Origin: Parabacteroides sp. | GTDB taxonomy: Bacteria; Bacteroidota; Bacteroidia; Bacteroidales; Tannerellaceae | DNA length: 21,827 nucleotides | NCBI GenBank assembly: GCA_020026285.1 | Contig: JAHHQS010000061.1 | Location: 1-21,827 of the forward strand | Direction of reading: 5' to 3' | Part shown: piece by piece, positions 15,635 through 21,827 of the stretch | Position numbering within the stretch: the first letter of the stretch is position 1 | Layout: the number at the start of each line of letters is the position of its first letter | Translations under genes and position numbers: made by a program | The notes under the pieces: model-generated | Seen by the model: only the letters and a program-made list of their open reading frames with translations | Database searches by the model: none | Told to the model about the DNA's origin: nothing

Positions 15635-16477
15635 ATGGAAACAAAATTATCTTCTAATCCTGGTCCCATCGGAATTTTTGATTCCGGTTATGGTGGATTG
15701 ACTGTCTTTGATAAGATTAAAGGACTGATGCCTGAATATGATTATATCTATTTAGGTGATAATGCCCGTGCTCCGTATGGCCCTCGTTCGTTTGAAGTCG
15801 TTTACCGATTTACTCGTCAGGCTGTAATCAAATTGTTCGAGGAAGGCTGTCAGCTTGTTATTCTAGCTTGTAATACGGCTTCATCAAAAGCTTTGAGAAC
15901 AATTCAGCAACACGATCTTCCTTTATGGGATTCAACTCGACGTGTTTTAGGTGTGATTCGGCCTACAGTTGAATTAGTCGAGGACATGAGTTCAAGCAAG
16001 CATGTCGGGATAGTGGGAACAGTCGGAACTGTTACATCCGAATCATATCAGATAGAAATAGCCAAGATGTTTCCTCATATACAGGTTACTTCAGAAGCAT
16101 GTCCGATGTGGGTTCCTTTGATTGAAAACAATGAATTTAATTCTCCGGGTGCTGATTATTTTGTTAAGAAGTATCTGGATGAATTATTTGTAAAGGATCC
16201 GTTAATTGATACCCTTATATTAGGTTGTACACATTATCCTTTGTTATTGAACAAAATACGCCAGTATGTACCGGAGCACATAACTTTGCTTCCACAAGGA
16301 GAATATGTTGCGAGAAGTCTGGTCGATTATTTAAGGCGTCATCCTGAGATGGATCAGAAACTCACTAAAAGTGGGACTTCGCGCTTCCTTACAACGGAAT
16401 CCGTCGAGAAGTTTTCTGAAGCAGCATCTCTCTTCCTGAATCGTCCGATAGAAGTTGAGAAAGTTGTGATAGATTAA
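15635..16477 (+). CDS. murI: Glutamate racemase
   Basis: A 280-residue cytoplasmic enzyme converting L-glutamate to D-glutamate for peptidoglycan. Family marks are the N-terminal GPIGIFDSGYGGL with D16-S17, YLGDNARAPYG (39-49), the first catalytic cysteine C79 in LACNTAS, and the second, C198, in LGCTHYPLL. A PLLPQ-like segment (ITLLPQGE) follows and binds near the C terminus. An upstream in-frame ATG at 15587 would add 16 residues, but that stretch lies over a rho-independent terminator, so 15635 is preferred. This leaves only eight bases between the terminator and the start, so murI is probably expressed by read-through of the envelope operon or from an unrecognised site. A long bidirectional terminator closes it. 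Confidence 0.96.
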   Translation: METKLSSNPGPIGIFDSGYGGLTVFDKIKGLMPEYDYIYLGDNARAPYGPRSFEVVYRFTRQAVIKLFEEGCQLVILACNTASSKALRTIQQHDLPLWDSTRRVLGVIRPTVELVEDMSSSKHVGIVGTVGTVTSESYQIEIAKMFPHIQVTSEACPMWVPLIENNEFNSPGADYFVKKYLDELFVKDPLIDTLILGCTHYPLLLNKIRQYVPEHITLLPQGEYVARSLVDYLRRHPEMDQKLTKSGTSRFLTTESVEKFSEAASLFLNRPIEVEKVVID

Positions 16478-16479
16478 AT

Positions 16480-16519
16480 AAAATGTCCGATGTTTTCCAA
16501 AAAACATCGGACATTTTTA
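16480..16519. terminator. Bidirectional terminator between murI and the yccF-like gene
   Basis: AAATGTCCGATGTTTT (16481-16496) and AAAACATCGGACATTT (16501-16516) pair perfectly around CCAA, with one more A-T pair outside. U-rich sequence follows the stem in both directions. It lies between two convergent genes. Confidence 0.9.
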
Positions 16520-16560
16520 TGAAAAGGTCAAAGATTTTTTTTAATCGTTGGAGAGGATTG

Positions 16561-16929
16561 TTATTTTATTTCCTTTCCAAAGGGTGTTAACGCTAATATT
16601 GCCATTTTGAAATGCTGACGGCCGAAAGGTATTCCAATGATTGTAATGCAAAGGAGTAAACCAAAACCGAGATGAGTCAGACAAATCCAGAAGCCTCCAA
16701 TAAATAACCAGATAACATTCATCAATAGTTGAAGGCAGCCGTGACTTCCATGGCTTTCCGTGATTTCCTTGCCAAACGGCCATAACGCAAGTATTCCAAG
16801 TTTCAGTGTTTGCAATCCAAATGGTATACCAATGATTGTAACCATCAGTAATAAGCTGGAAACAATATATTCCAAAGCTGTAAGCAAGCCTCCAAAAAGA
16901 AGCCAGATAAGATTTCCTAATACTTTCAT
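16561..16929 (-). CDS. Double YccF-domain inner-membrane protein
   Basis: A 122-residue membrane protein made of two copies of the short YccF unit: residues about 5-57 (IWLLFGGLLTAL... IIGIPFGLQTLKLGILALWPFGKEI) and about 68-121 (IWLFIGGFW... IIGIPFGRQHFKMAILALTPFGKEIK). Each has a helical hairpin, the invariant IIGIPFG turn and a PFGKEI end. YccF proteins are widespread inner-membrane proteins of unknown function. The ATG overlaps the TGA of the M23 peptidase gene by the four bases ATGA (16926-16929), a classic translational-coupling arrangement, so the two proteins are made together. This hints at a link between peptidase activity and the membrane, but that is inference. The shared terminator at 16480-16519 ends the transcript. 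Confidence 0.88.
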   Translation of the reverse strand: MKVLGNLIWLLFGGLLTALEYIVSSLLLMVTIIGIPFGLQTLKLGILALWPFGKEITESHGSHGCLQLLMNVIWLFIGGFWICLTHLGFGLLLCITIIGIPFGRQHFKMAILALTPFGKEIK

Positions 16930-18239
16930 TTTTTATCAGAATTTAGGTTAATATTGATTGAATCAGATGGAGCCTTTATTTCGATGACACTATCTGTATA
17001 GTTTCGATGAAGGCTGTCCAGTTCAGTGATATATCTCTTTTGAACGAGCATGAAACTATCCTTTAGTTCCGGACGAATAGGTAAAGACGGCGGAGCATCG
17101 ATAGTCAGCGGATTCACAGCCGTGCCGTTTTTATAAACTCGGAAATCAAGGTGTGGCCCGGTAGATAATCCGGTAGAACCTACATAACCGATTACTTCCC
17201 CTTGCTGTACGTGAGTACCGACATTCAAACCTTTGGCGTAACCACTCAGATGCATGTACGAAGTAGTATAAGTCGAATTGTGAGAAATCTTGATCGTATG
17301 TCCACCTCCGTTCATATATCCTTTAGCAATGACGGTTCCAGCTCCGATACTCTTTACCGGAGTGCCGGTCGGAGCCGCGTAATCGACCCCGTGGTGGGCT
17401 CTATAACGTTTTAATATCGGATGAAAACGGGCATTCGAAAAGCGGGATGTGATTCGGAAGAAATCGAGCGGAGCCTTCAGAAAGGCTTTTCTCAAACTAT
17501 TACCTTCCGGATCGAAATACTCTCTTACACTATCCTGCATGAAAGGAATGGCTGTAAAAGTCTTACCCTGATGGATGAAAATAGCAGCGTCGATTGATGC
17601 AATACCCAAAGCAACTGAATCATCAATAAAGGCTTCGTTATAAATAGCTTGGAAAGAATCGCCTTCCTTGACATCGAAAAAGTCAATCTGCCATGCATAT
17701 ACATCCGAAATCTTCAACGCCAATAAAGGAGAAACGCCTTTCTCTTTTATAACATTCCAAAGAGAAGAGTTGATAGTTCCTTCCACATATCTGCGTTTGT
17801 GGGTAATCTCCTTCTGATATTCGTATGCATAGATGTAATCTGTAGTCAGATTAATGACTACATACTCTGTCATGGATTTTGCAAATGTGATATAGCGGAT
17901 GGTCTCCAGCGAATCTTGGGTTGTCAAGGTACAATAATTCATACCCGCTCTGATTTTAGTCGGATCCAGCACATGAGCGACAGCCTTACTGATACTATCC
18001 GATTTTGTTGCAGAGAATCCTAATCGTGAGAATATAATAGCCGGATTATCTCCAGGTAGGATTTCATATTCATTTAGATTTAATGAATCAATACAGACAC
18101 CGTATATGTATGAATGTTGTATTGTATCAGTAGGGATGATAATTTTTTCTTCCTCTTTCTCCTTATGTTGGCAGCTGGATGTACCTGTCAGATATAAGAG
18201 TCCGGAAAGAAATAATATCAGGGGATATATCTTATTCAT
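16926..18239 (-). CDS. M23 family metallopeptidase, lipoprotein, with H-x-D active-site variant
   Basis: A 437-residue predicted lipoprotein and peptidoglycan endopeptidase. The signal MNKIYPLILF... TGTSSC puts the lipidated Cys near residue 23, followed by a charged KEKEEEK linker. A middle region (about 45-240) resembles the LysM-like/OapA regions found before M23 domains. The LytM-type domain occupies about 255-385: zinc-site AHHGVDYAAPTGTPV with H282 and D286, YMHLSGY with H330, and GPHLDFRVYKNG with H363 and D365. Standard M23 enzymes have H-x-H at the last position, so the third zinc ligand here is Asp. The C-terminal tail (386-437) is polar. An upstream start at 18302 was rejected because a complete promoter occupies 18281-18312. 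It is coupled to the YccF gene. Function as a DD- or LD-endopeptidase or as a regulator of one is inferred. Confidence 0.88.
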   Translation of the reverse strand: MNKIYPLILFLSGLLYLTGTSSCQHKEKEEEKIIIPTDTIQHSYIYGVCIDSLNLNEYEILPGDNPAIIFSRLGFSATKSDSISKAVAHVLDPTKIRAGMNYCTLTTQDSLETIRYITFAKSMTEYVVINLTTDYIYAYEYQKEITHKRRYVEGTINSSLWNVIKEKGVSPLLALKISDVYAWQIDFFDVKEGDSFQAIYNEAFIDDSVALGIASIDAAIFIHQGKTFTAIPFMQDSVREYFDPEGNSLRKAFLKAPLDFFRITSRFSNARFHPILKRYRAHHGVDYAAPTGTPVKSIGAGTVIAKGYMNGGGHTIKISHNSTYTTSYMHLSGYAKGLNVGTHVQQGEVIGYVGSTGLSTGPHLDFRVYKNGTAVNPLTIDAPPSLPIRPELKDSFMLVQKRYITELDSLHRNYTDSVIEIKAPSDSININLNSDKK

Positions 18240-18280
18240 ATAATTATAGCTTTCTCTTCTTTTGGTTTTTAACGTTAGAA

Positions 18281-18312
18281 CAAAAATACTGAAATAAATC
18301 AAGTCTTACAAA
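18281..18312 (-). promoter_or_regulatory. Bacteroidetes-type promoter of the M23-YccF unit
   Basis: On the minus strand TTTG (18309-18312), a 20-bp spacer and TATTTTTG (18281-18288) give a full -33/-7 match. Transcription would start near 18274, about 35 nt before the ATG at 18239. This excludes the longer reading-frame start at 18302. Confidence 0.65.
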
Positions 18313-18321
18313 TTGATATAA

Positions 18322-19032
18322 TTAGTTACTACCTAAAGTCATTTTACAGAAAGAGGATGGTATATGGAAGTCTGGAACCTTTGTTTTAGGGTCACGGATA
18401 CATTGCCATTCATCAATCAGTTTCCCATTATCCCCACGACTGTATTCTGCTCTGTAAGCACCCCAATAGAAGGAAATCTGATTACCAGTCATGAAGTCTA
18501 ATAAATCTTTCGAGATGCAGCCTTCTACAATATATCCATCAGATGTCTTCTGTGTTTTAATCCGGATACCGTCTCCTGCAGTCCAGTTATAATTAAATTT
18601 ACGCTGATAAGTACATTGATAATCCAGAATTCTTCCTTTCGGATCCATTTCAAAACCATAATAAGACGAGAGTTCCATATCTTTCGAGAAGAAAATTTCC
18701 ACTCTGTCTTCGTTGACTACGTCCATTTTATTTTTGTAAGATTCTGTAGTTACAACTTCCTGGTCAAAAGCTACGAAAAGGAAATACAAATCTTTACCGT
18801 CATACAACAGTTCAACGGAAGTTTCAGGATTAACCTGTTGATTCCAAGGATTCATAAATTGAGTGATTCTACAGGCCTTGTTCCATACATCCTCATTTCG
18901 CTGGCCATCCAGAGTAATTTTCATCTCTTTAAATACAGGAATTTTATATTCAGGGATATTTTCATCAGTAGTAGTAATGGCCGAAATCATACTGGAAATG
19001 CTTAATAGGCTTAGAATAAAAAAAGTTTTCAT
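18322..19032 (-). CDS. Secreted CBM9-like domain protein
   Basis: A 236-residue exported protein with signal peptide (MKTFFILSLLSISSMISA) and one carbohydrate-binding-module-9-like beta-sandwich. Typical features are the opening I-x-L-D-G-x-x-x-E-x-x-W segment (ITLDGQRNEDVWNKA, about 39-53), and VELLYDGKDLYFLFVAFDQE with the D-x-x-L-Y-F-x-F pattern. The central DRVEIFFSKD segment (about 108-117) is the conserved D-x-x-E motif seen in these sandwiches, and SFYWGAYRAEYSRG lies near the C terminus. No catalytic domain is attached, so it is likely a periplasmic or surface sugar-binding protein. The partner glycan cannot be deduced. It precedes the M23 gene on the same strand by 82 bp, but that gene has its own promoter, so an operon is not required. 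Confidence 0.8.
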   Translation of the reverse strand: MKTFFILSLLSISSMISAITTTDENIPEYKIPVFKEMKITLDGQRNEDVWNKACRITQFMNPWNQQVNPETSVELLYDGKDLYFLFVAFDQEVVTTESYKNKMDVVNEDRVEIFFSKDMELSSYYGFEMDPKGRILDYQCTYQRKFNYNWTAGDGIRIKTQKTSDGYIVEGCISKDLLDFMTGNQISFYWGAYRAEYSRGDNGKLIDEWQCIRDPKTKVPDFHIPSSFCKMTLGSN

Positions 19033-19087
19033 TGTAAAATAGATTTTAGATTATATACTTGAACGATTATTTTATCAATACATATTA

Positions 19088-19095
19088 CAAATGTA
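19088..19095 (-). promoter_or_regulatory. Putative -7 element of the CBM9-like gene
   Basis: TACATTTG on the minus strand fits TAnnTTTG, 55 bp before the start codon. A TTTG at 19111-19114 is only 15 bp upstream, too close for a standard promoter. Confidence 0.3.
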
Positions 19096-19163
19096 TAATT
19101 AAAAATCAGACAAATATTCTTATATTATATAATTTGATTTTAGAATTTATTATAAGAAAAAAA

Positions 19164-19171
19164 TAGCTTTG
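19164..19171 (+). promoter_or_regulatory. Putative -7 element of the META gene
   Basis: TAGCTTTG fits TAnnTTTG, with a predicted start near 19179, about 170 nt before the META ATG. The nearest TTTG (19133-19136) is 27 bp upstream, longer than the usual spacing. Confidence 0.35.
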
Positions 19172-19208
19172 TATCTTTACAGCTCGAATAACAAAAGGAG
19201 CTCTTGAA

Positions 19209-19244
19209 ATGAAGTATAGACGATTAAATATTAATAAAGGTTAA
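19209..19244 (+). CDS. Possible 11-residue leader peptide (MKYRRLNINKG)
   Basis: An ATG at 19209 opens an 11-codon frame ending in TAA, with AGGAG at 19196-19200, eight bases before it. Such a strong Shine-Dalgarno is uncommon in Bacteroidales. Codons 3-5 form the TATAGACG arm that can pair with 19282-19289, so ribosome occupancy would block that pairing. It may simply be a chance frame; there is no homologue to compare. Confidence 0.25.
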   Translation: MKYRRLNINKG

Positions 19245-19348
19245 ATACCGGACCGTTCGGGAACAATTTAGTGTTTTTCCCCGTCTATAATATAAAGGCA
19301 AAGAGATTGTAAAGGTTATCGATTTTATTAAACACAAATAAAAGGAAA

Positions 19349-19771
19349 ATGAAGAAAGTAATTATGTTTACATTGATGATTCCTGCTTTTATAGGATCAT
19401 TCATTGCATGTTCGGGTTCAAAAATGACAGCAGGACAGTTAGACGGAAAATGGAATATTGTAGAAGTAAAAGGTGAAAAGGTTAAAGCTGAAAAGACTCC
19501 TTTTATGGAATTCAATATGAAAGAGAATAAATTACATGGTAATGCAGGTTGTAACATCTTTAATACTTCTGTAGAAGTAGATGCAAAAGATCAGACAGCC
19601 ATTACTATTAATGAGGGAATGTCAACAATGATGTCTTGCCCGGATATGGAAACAGAAACAAAAATTTTGCAGTCACTTCAGTCTGTAAAGGCTGTTAAAG
19701 CAGGTAATAACAGTAACGAAGCACAATTGGTAGATGCTTCTGGAAATGTTATATTTTTGTTGACAAAATGA
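19349..19771 (+). CDS. META-domain (HslJ-like) lipoprotein
   Basis: A 140-residue predicted lipoprotein: signal MKKVIMFTLMIPAFIGSFIAC with lipidated C21, then one META domain. The domain begins GQLDGKWNIVEVKGEKV and shows the family patterns F-x-x-N-K-x-x-G-N-A-G-C-N (KLHGNAGCN) and T-x-M-S-C-x-x-x-x-x-E (STMMSCPDMETE). The E. coli relative HslJ is a heat-inducible envelope protein involved in novobiocin resistance, and other META proteins occur in the periplasm of pathogens. The molecular activity is unknown. The gene stands alone between a long leader and a bidirectional terminator, so it is probably monocistronic and possibly regulated in the leader. Confidence 0.85.
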   Translation: MKKVIMFTLMIPAFIGSFIACSGSKMTAGQLDGKWNIVEVKGEKVKAEKTPFMEFNMKENKLHGNAGCNIFNTSVEVDAKDQTAITINEGMSTMMSCPDMETETKILQSLQSVKAVKAGNNSNEAQLVDASGNVIFLLTK

Positions 19772-19792
19772 TATAGTACTTATACATTAAAT

Positions 19793-19827
19793 AAAAAGAG
19801 AATGTGTCGATGATACATTCTCTTTTT
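19793..19827. terminator. Bidirectional terminator between META gene and namZ
   Basis: AAAAAGAGAATGT (19793-19805) and ACATTCTCTTTTT (19815-19827) form a perfect 13-bp stem with a 9-nt loop and T/A tracts at both bases. It lies between convergent genes and fits termination on either strand. Confidence 0.88.
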
Positions 19828-19847
19828 GTATATATAAAGGATTGATT

Positions 19848-21056
19848 TTATTCAGCATTCGGATAATCCGGATACAACAGATATTTTTTTCTGATTTTTT
19901 TGTACTGGTTTAAGTCTTCCTGCCATGAAGCTCGGATTTCCTCTTCACTTAATCCCTCTATAATCTGATTTCGTAGCTGATCTGTTCCGGCTAAGAGGTC
20001 AAACCATTTGGCACGTGAAAAGAAGAAGTTGGCATCATTCCCTGTTTTATGGAAGAAATCAAGAACAAATTTTAAAGTCAATCCCCCTTCAAAAGGATAT
20101 TCCTGCAGATTGATACCATAACATAACTTGTCTTTTTGTAAAGGATTGGTGTCAAATCCAGATAGAGAAGTTGGAGTAAAAGTGAAATCTCCGTATTTCT
20201 TGTCTGGATATCCAATTATCTGGAATGGATGATAAGTTCCTCGTCCGATACTGAATGATGTAGCCTCAAAGAAGCAAAGAGACGGATATAAACGAACAGC
20301 CTGATCATTTGGAAGATTTGGAGACGGTTTTACCGGTAACCAGTAGGAGTCACCATGTTTCCAATTCTTCATTTTCACAACTTTAAGTTTACATGAATCC
20401 TTATCTGACTTTAACCATTTTTCTCCATTAATCATCATAGCCAATTCTCCAATTGTAAGTCCGTGTAATAATGGTATAGGATGCATTCCGACAAAAGATT
20501 TGAAACCTTCTTTACGTATTGGTCCGTCAACAAAATCATTTGGATTAGGTCGGTCAAGAACAATAAATTCTTTATCATTTTCGGCACAAGCCTCCATCAC
20601 ATAATGCATTGTACTGATATAAGTGAAGAATCGAGTTCCGACATCTTGTACATCAAAAACGATTACATCAAGATCGTTTAGCTGTTCAGCCGTTGGTTTC
20701 CTGTTTTTCCCATACAAGGAAACAATAGGAACTCCCGTCTTAAAATCCTTACTGTCTTTAACGGTAGCTCCGGCATCAGCAATACCTCTGAATCCATGTT
20801 CAGGAGCAAATACACAATTGATATGGATATTGTTCTCTATCAGAATATCTAATAAATGATGTTGCTGTTCACCTATACAAGATGTCTGGTTTACAACCAA
20901 ACCTACTCGCTTATCTTTAAGAAGAGATTTGATCGTATCGATTTGTTCTGCTCCAACTACAATGTTAGCGTTTGGGATAGGCATTGCTTTTATATAGGTC
21001 GCAAGAAAAATACAAACTATAATTGATAAAACCTTGATATTAAGTATCTGTTTCAT
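19848..21056 (-). CDS. namZ: Exo-beta-N-acetylmuramidase NamZ (DUF1343, GH171 family)
   Basis: A 402-residue exported protein with a signal peptide (hydrophobic residues 8-24). The mature region is a full DUF1343 protein. Signatures in order are VGLVVNQTS (51-59), the active-site segment APEHGFRG with E86, D-A-G-A-T-V (94-99), the GVPIVSLYGKNRKPT segment (108-122), DVIVFDVQDVGTRFFTYISTM (130-150), LDRPNP, and NLPNDQAVRLYPSLCFFEATSFSIGRGT. The Bacillus subtilis member NamZ removes non-reducing-end N-acetylmuramic acid from peptidoglycan fragments. Here the enzyme would sit in the periplasm and serve muropeptide recycling or turnover. No MurNAc permease or kinase gene is adjacent. It is transcribed alone, divergent from an ECF sigma gene. 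Confidence 0.9.
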   Translation of the reverse strand: MKQILNIKVLSIIVCIFLATYIKAMPIPNANIVVGAEQIDTIKSLLKDKRVGLVVNQTSCIGEQQHHLLDILIENNIHINCVFAPEHGFRGIADAGATVKDSKDFKTGVPIVSLYGKNRKPTAEQLNDLDVIVFDVQDVGTRFFTYISTMHYVMEACAENDKEFIVLDRPNPNDFVDGPIRKEGFKSFVGMHPIPLLHGLTIGELAMMINGEKWLKSDKDSCKLKVVKMKNWKHGDSYWLPVKPSPNLPNDQAVRLYPSLCFFEATSFSIGRGTYHPFQIIGYPDKKYGDFTFTPTSLSGFDTNPLQKDKLCYGINLQEYPFEGGLTLKFVLDFFHKTGNDANFFFSRAKWFDLLAGTDQLRNQIIEGLSEEEIRASWQEDLNQYKKIRKKYLLYPDYPNAE

Positions 21057-21093
21057 AGATAAAATTATTATTCATGATTGAATGAGCAATAAA

Positions 21094-21101
21094 CAAAGAT
21101 A
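21094..21101 (-). promoter_or_regulatory. Putative -7 element of namZ
   Basis: TATCTTTG on the minus strand fits TAnnTTTG and lies 38 bp before the namZ start. No TTG element is seen at the proper distance. Confidence 0.4.
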
Positions 21102-21226
21102 GGTAATTTTTTGAATAGCGATTCTTTCTGTGGAAATTTTATCATCTGTATGAGATGTCGATTAGGAAATAGATGTATATTAATTTGATATTTTTATTAA
21201 AACATGTAAAATAGAAAAACTTTAAT

Positions 21227-21234
21227 TATTTTTG
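21227..21234 (+). promoter_or_regulatory. Putative -7 element of the ECF sigma gene
   Basis: TATTTTTG fits TAnnTTTG, 24 bp before the ATG at 21258. No -33 element is recognisable, which might mean regulation by an alternative sigma factor or simply a weak promoter. Confidence 0.3.
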
Positions 21235-21257
21235 TTTCCATATCAAAAATATAAAGA

Positions 21258-21803
21258 ATGGCGATTGTAGACTTTAATAAAATATTTGAGCGAAATTATC
21301 GTCGCTCTTTTTTATTTGCCAAATCATTTGTTCATGATGATATGGTGGCGGAAGATATTGTTGCTGAGTCTTTATTTAAGTTTTGGCAATATATTAGAAA
21401 GTCAGAAGGAGAAGTTTCAGATGTTGTCTTATTAACTATCTTAAAAAATGCAGCAATAGACTATCTTCGTCACGAAAAGAGCAAACAGTCTGCTTTAGAA
21501 GATCTGACAGATACAGCCATGCGTAATTTGGAAATACAAATATCTTCTCTGGAGGCATGTGATCCTGATGAAATATTTTCAGATGAAATTCAACAGATCG
21601 TTGAGAATACTTTAAAAACGATGTCGGAACAAACTCGTCAGATATTTATTATGAGTCGCTATGAAAATAAAACGGTAAAAGAAATTGCAGAATTACAGCA
21701 TATTACATCAAAAGCTGTGGAATATCATATAACAAAATCTTTGAAAGCTTTACGAGTGGCTTTGAAAGATTACTTCCCTTTGTTCTTATTCTTGATAAGC
21801 TAA
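21258..21803 (+). CDS. ECF-type RNA polymerase sigma factor
   Basis: A 181-residue sigma-70 family protein with only regions 2 and 4, as in extracytoplasmic-function factors. Region 2 (about 5-75) contains FNKIFERNYRRSFLFAKSFVHDDMVAEDIVAESLFKFW, whose D-D/E-D-I-V pattern is the core-binding helix, and ILKNAAIDYLRHEK for -10 recognition. Region 4 (about 120-172) contains MSEQTRQIFIMSRYENKTVKEIAELQHITSKAVEYHITKSLKALR, a helix-turn-helix for -35 recognition. In Bacteroidales such factors usually sit next to a FecR-like anti-sigma gene and SusC/SusD-like transport genes, and they control glycan-use loci. Only 24 bases follow the stop codon here, so the partner genes cannot be seen. The divergent neighbour namZ has no evident regulatory link. 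Confidence 0.93.
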   Translation: MAIVDFNKIFERNYRRSFLFAKSFVHDDMVAEDIVAESLFKFWQYIRKSEGEVSDVVLLTILKNAAIDYLRHEKSKQSALEDLTDTAMRNLEIQISSLEACDPDEIFSDEIQQIVENTLKTMSEQTRQIFIMSRYENKTVKEIAELQHITSKAVEYHITKSLKALRVALKDYFPLFLFLIS

Positions 21804-21827
21804 AAACATTTATTATTGGATATATAT

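Larger units (their letters stand above)
19033..19348. other. Divergent intergenic region with a structured leader for the META gene
   Basis: This 316-bp spacer carries -7 motifs for both flanking genes. Downstream of the plus-strand motif lies a 5-bp hairpin (AGCTC at 19181-19185 with GAGCT at 19198-19202), a 12-codon mini-ORF at 19209-19244 with a good AGGAG site, and an 8-bp long-range pairing (TATAGACG 19215-19222 with CGTCTATA 19282-19289). GGGAA/TTCCC (19259-19263/19277-19281) could pair inside it. No known riboswitch was recognised. Confidence 0.5.

Noticed and set aside
18240..18302. N-terminal extension of the M23 peptidase (MIYFSIFVLTLKTKRRESYNY)
   Set aside because: The extension overlaps a complete -33/-7 promoter and would hide the lipoprotein signal that starts at 18239.

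Overview
This looks like a core chromosomal window from a low-GC member of the Bacteroidales (Bacteroides or Phocaeicola type). The evidence is repeated copies of the Bacteroidetes -7 promoter motif TAnnTTTG, three of them with a TTTG or TTG element 19-20 bp upstream. Start codons mostly lack Shine-Dalgarno sequences. Several protein types are typical of the group: DUF6242, DUF6089, the Bacteroidetes form of LptD, tandem OmpH/Skp genes, and an ECF sigma factor of the kind that accompanies glycan-use loci. I see no phage, insertion sequence, CRISPR array, rRNA or plasmid feature.

Layout. 1-600: an L-rhamnose mutarotase gene (minus strand) with its terminator. 800-4150 (plus): an HD-domain hydrolase, then the LPS-assembly porin LptD. 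4190-5950 (minus): asnA followed by ung, separated by a perfect hairpin. 6110-6290: a tRNA-Arg(CCG) transcription unit with promoter and terminator. 6310-10055 (plus): an HGSNAT-like membrane acyltransferase, ribD and a DUF6242 lipoprotein. 10118-16477 (plus): the envelope-biogenesis cluster DUF6089 - uppS - bamA - skp-like - skp-like - murI. 16561-19032 (minus): a CBM9-like secreted protein, an M23 peptidase lipoprotein and a double YccF protein translationally coupled to the peptidase. 19349-19771 (plus): a META-domain lipoprotein behind an apparently structured leader. 19848-21056 (minus): a NamZ-type (DUF1343) exo-muramidase. 21258-21803 (plus): an ECF sigma factor, with the window ending 24 bases later.

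Most of these genes build or remodel the envelope. UppS makes the lipid carrier, MurI supplies D-glutamate, LptD and BamA with the Skp-like chaperones assemble the outer membrane, and the M23 peptidase and NamZ act on peptidoglycan. The rest is housekeeping: uracil repair, asparagine and riboflavin synthesis, and rhamnose epimerisation.

I do not see a clear new multi-gene system. The items most worth a second look are a possible leader-peptide/anti-pairing arrangement before the META lipoprotein, a Gly-Tyr repeat inserted in a BamA surface loop, an H-x-D in place of H-x-H in the M23 active site, and several long perfect hairpins at gene junctions.
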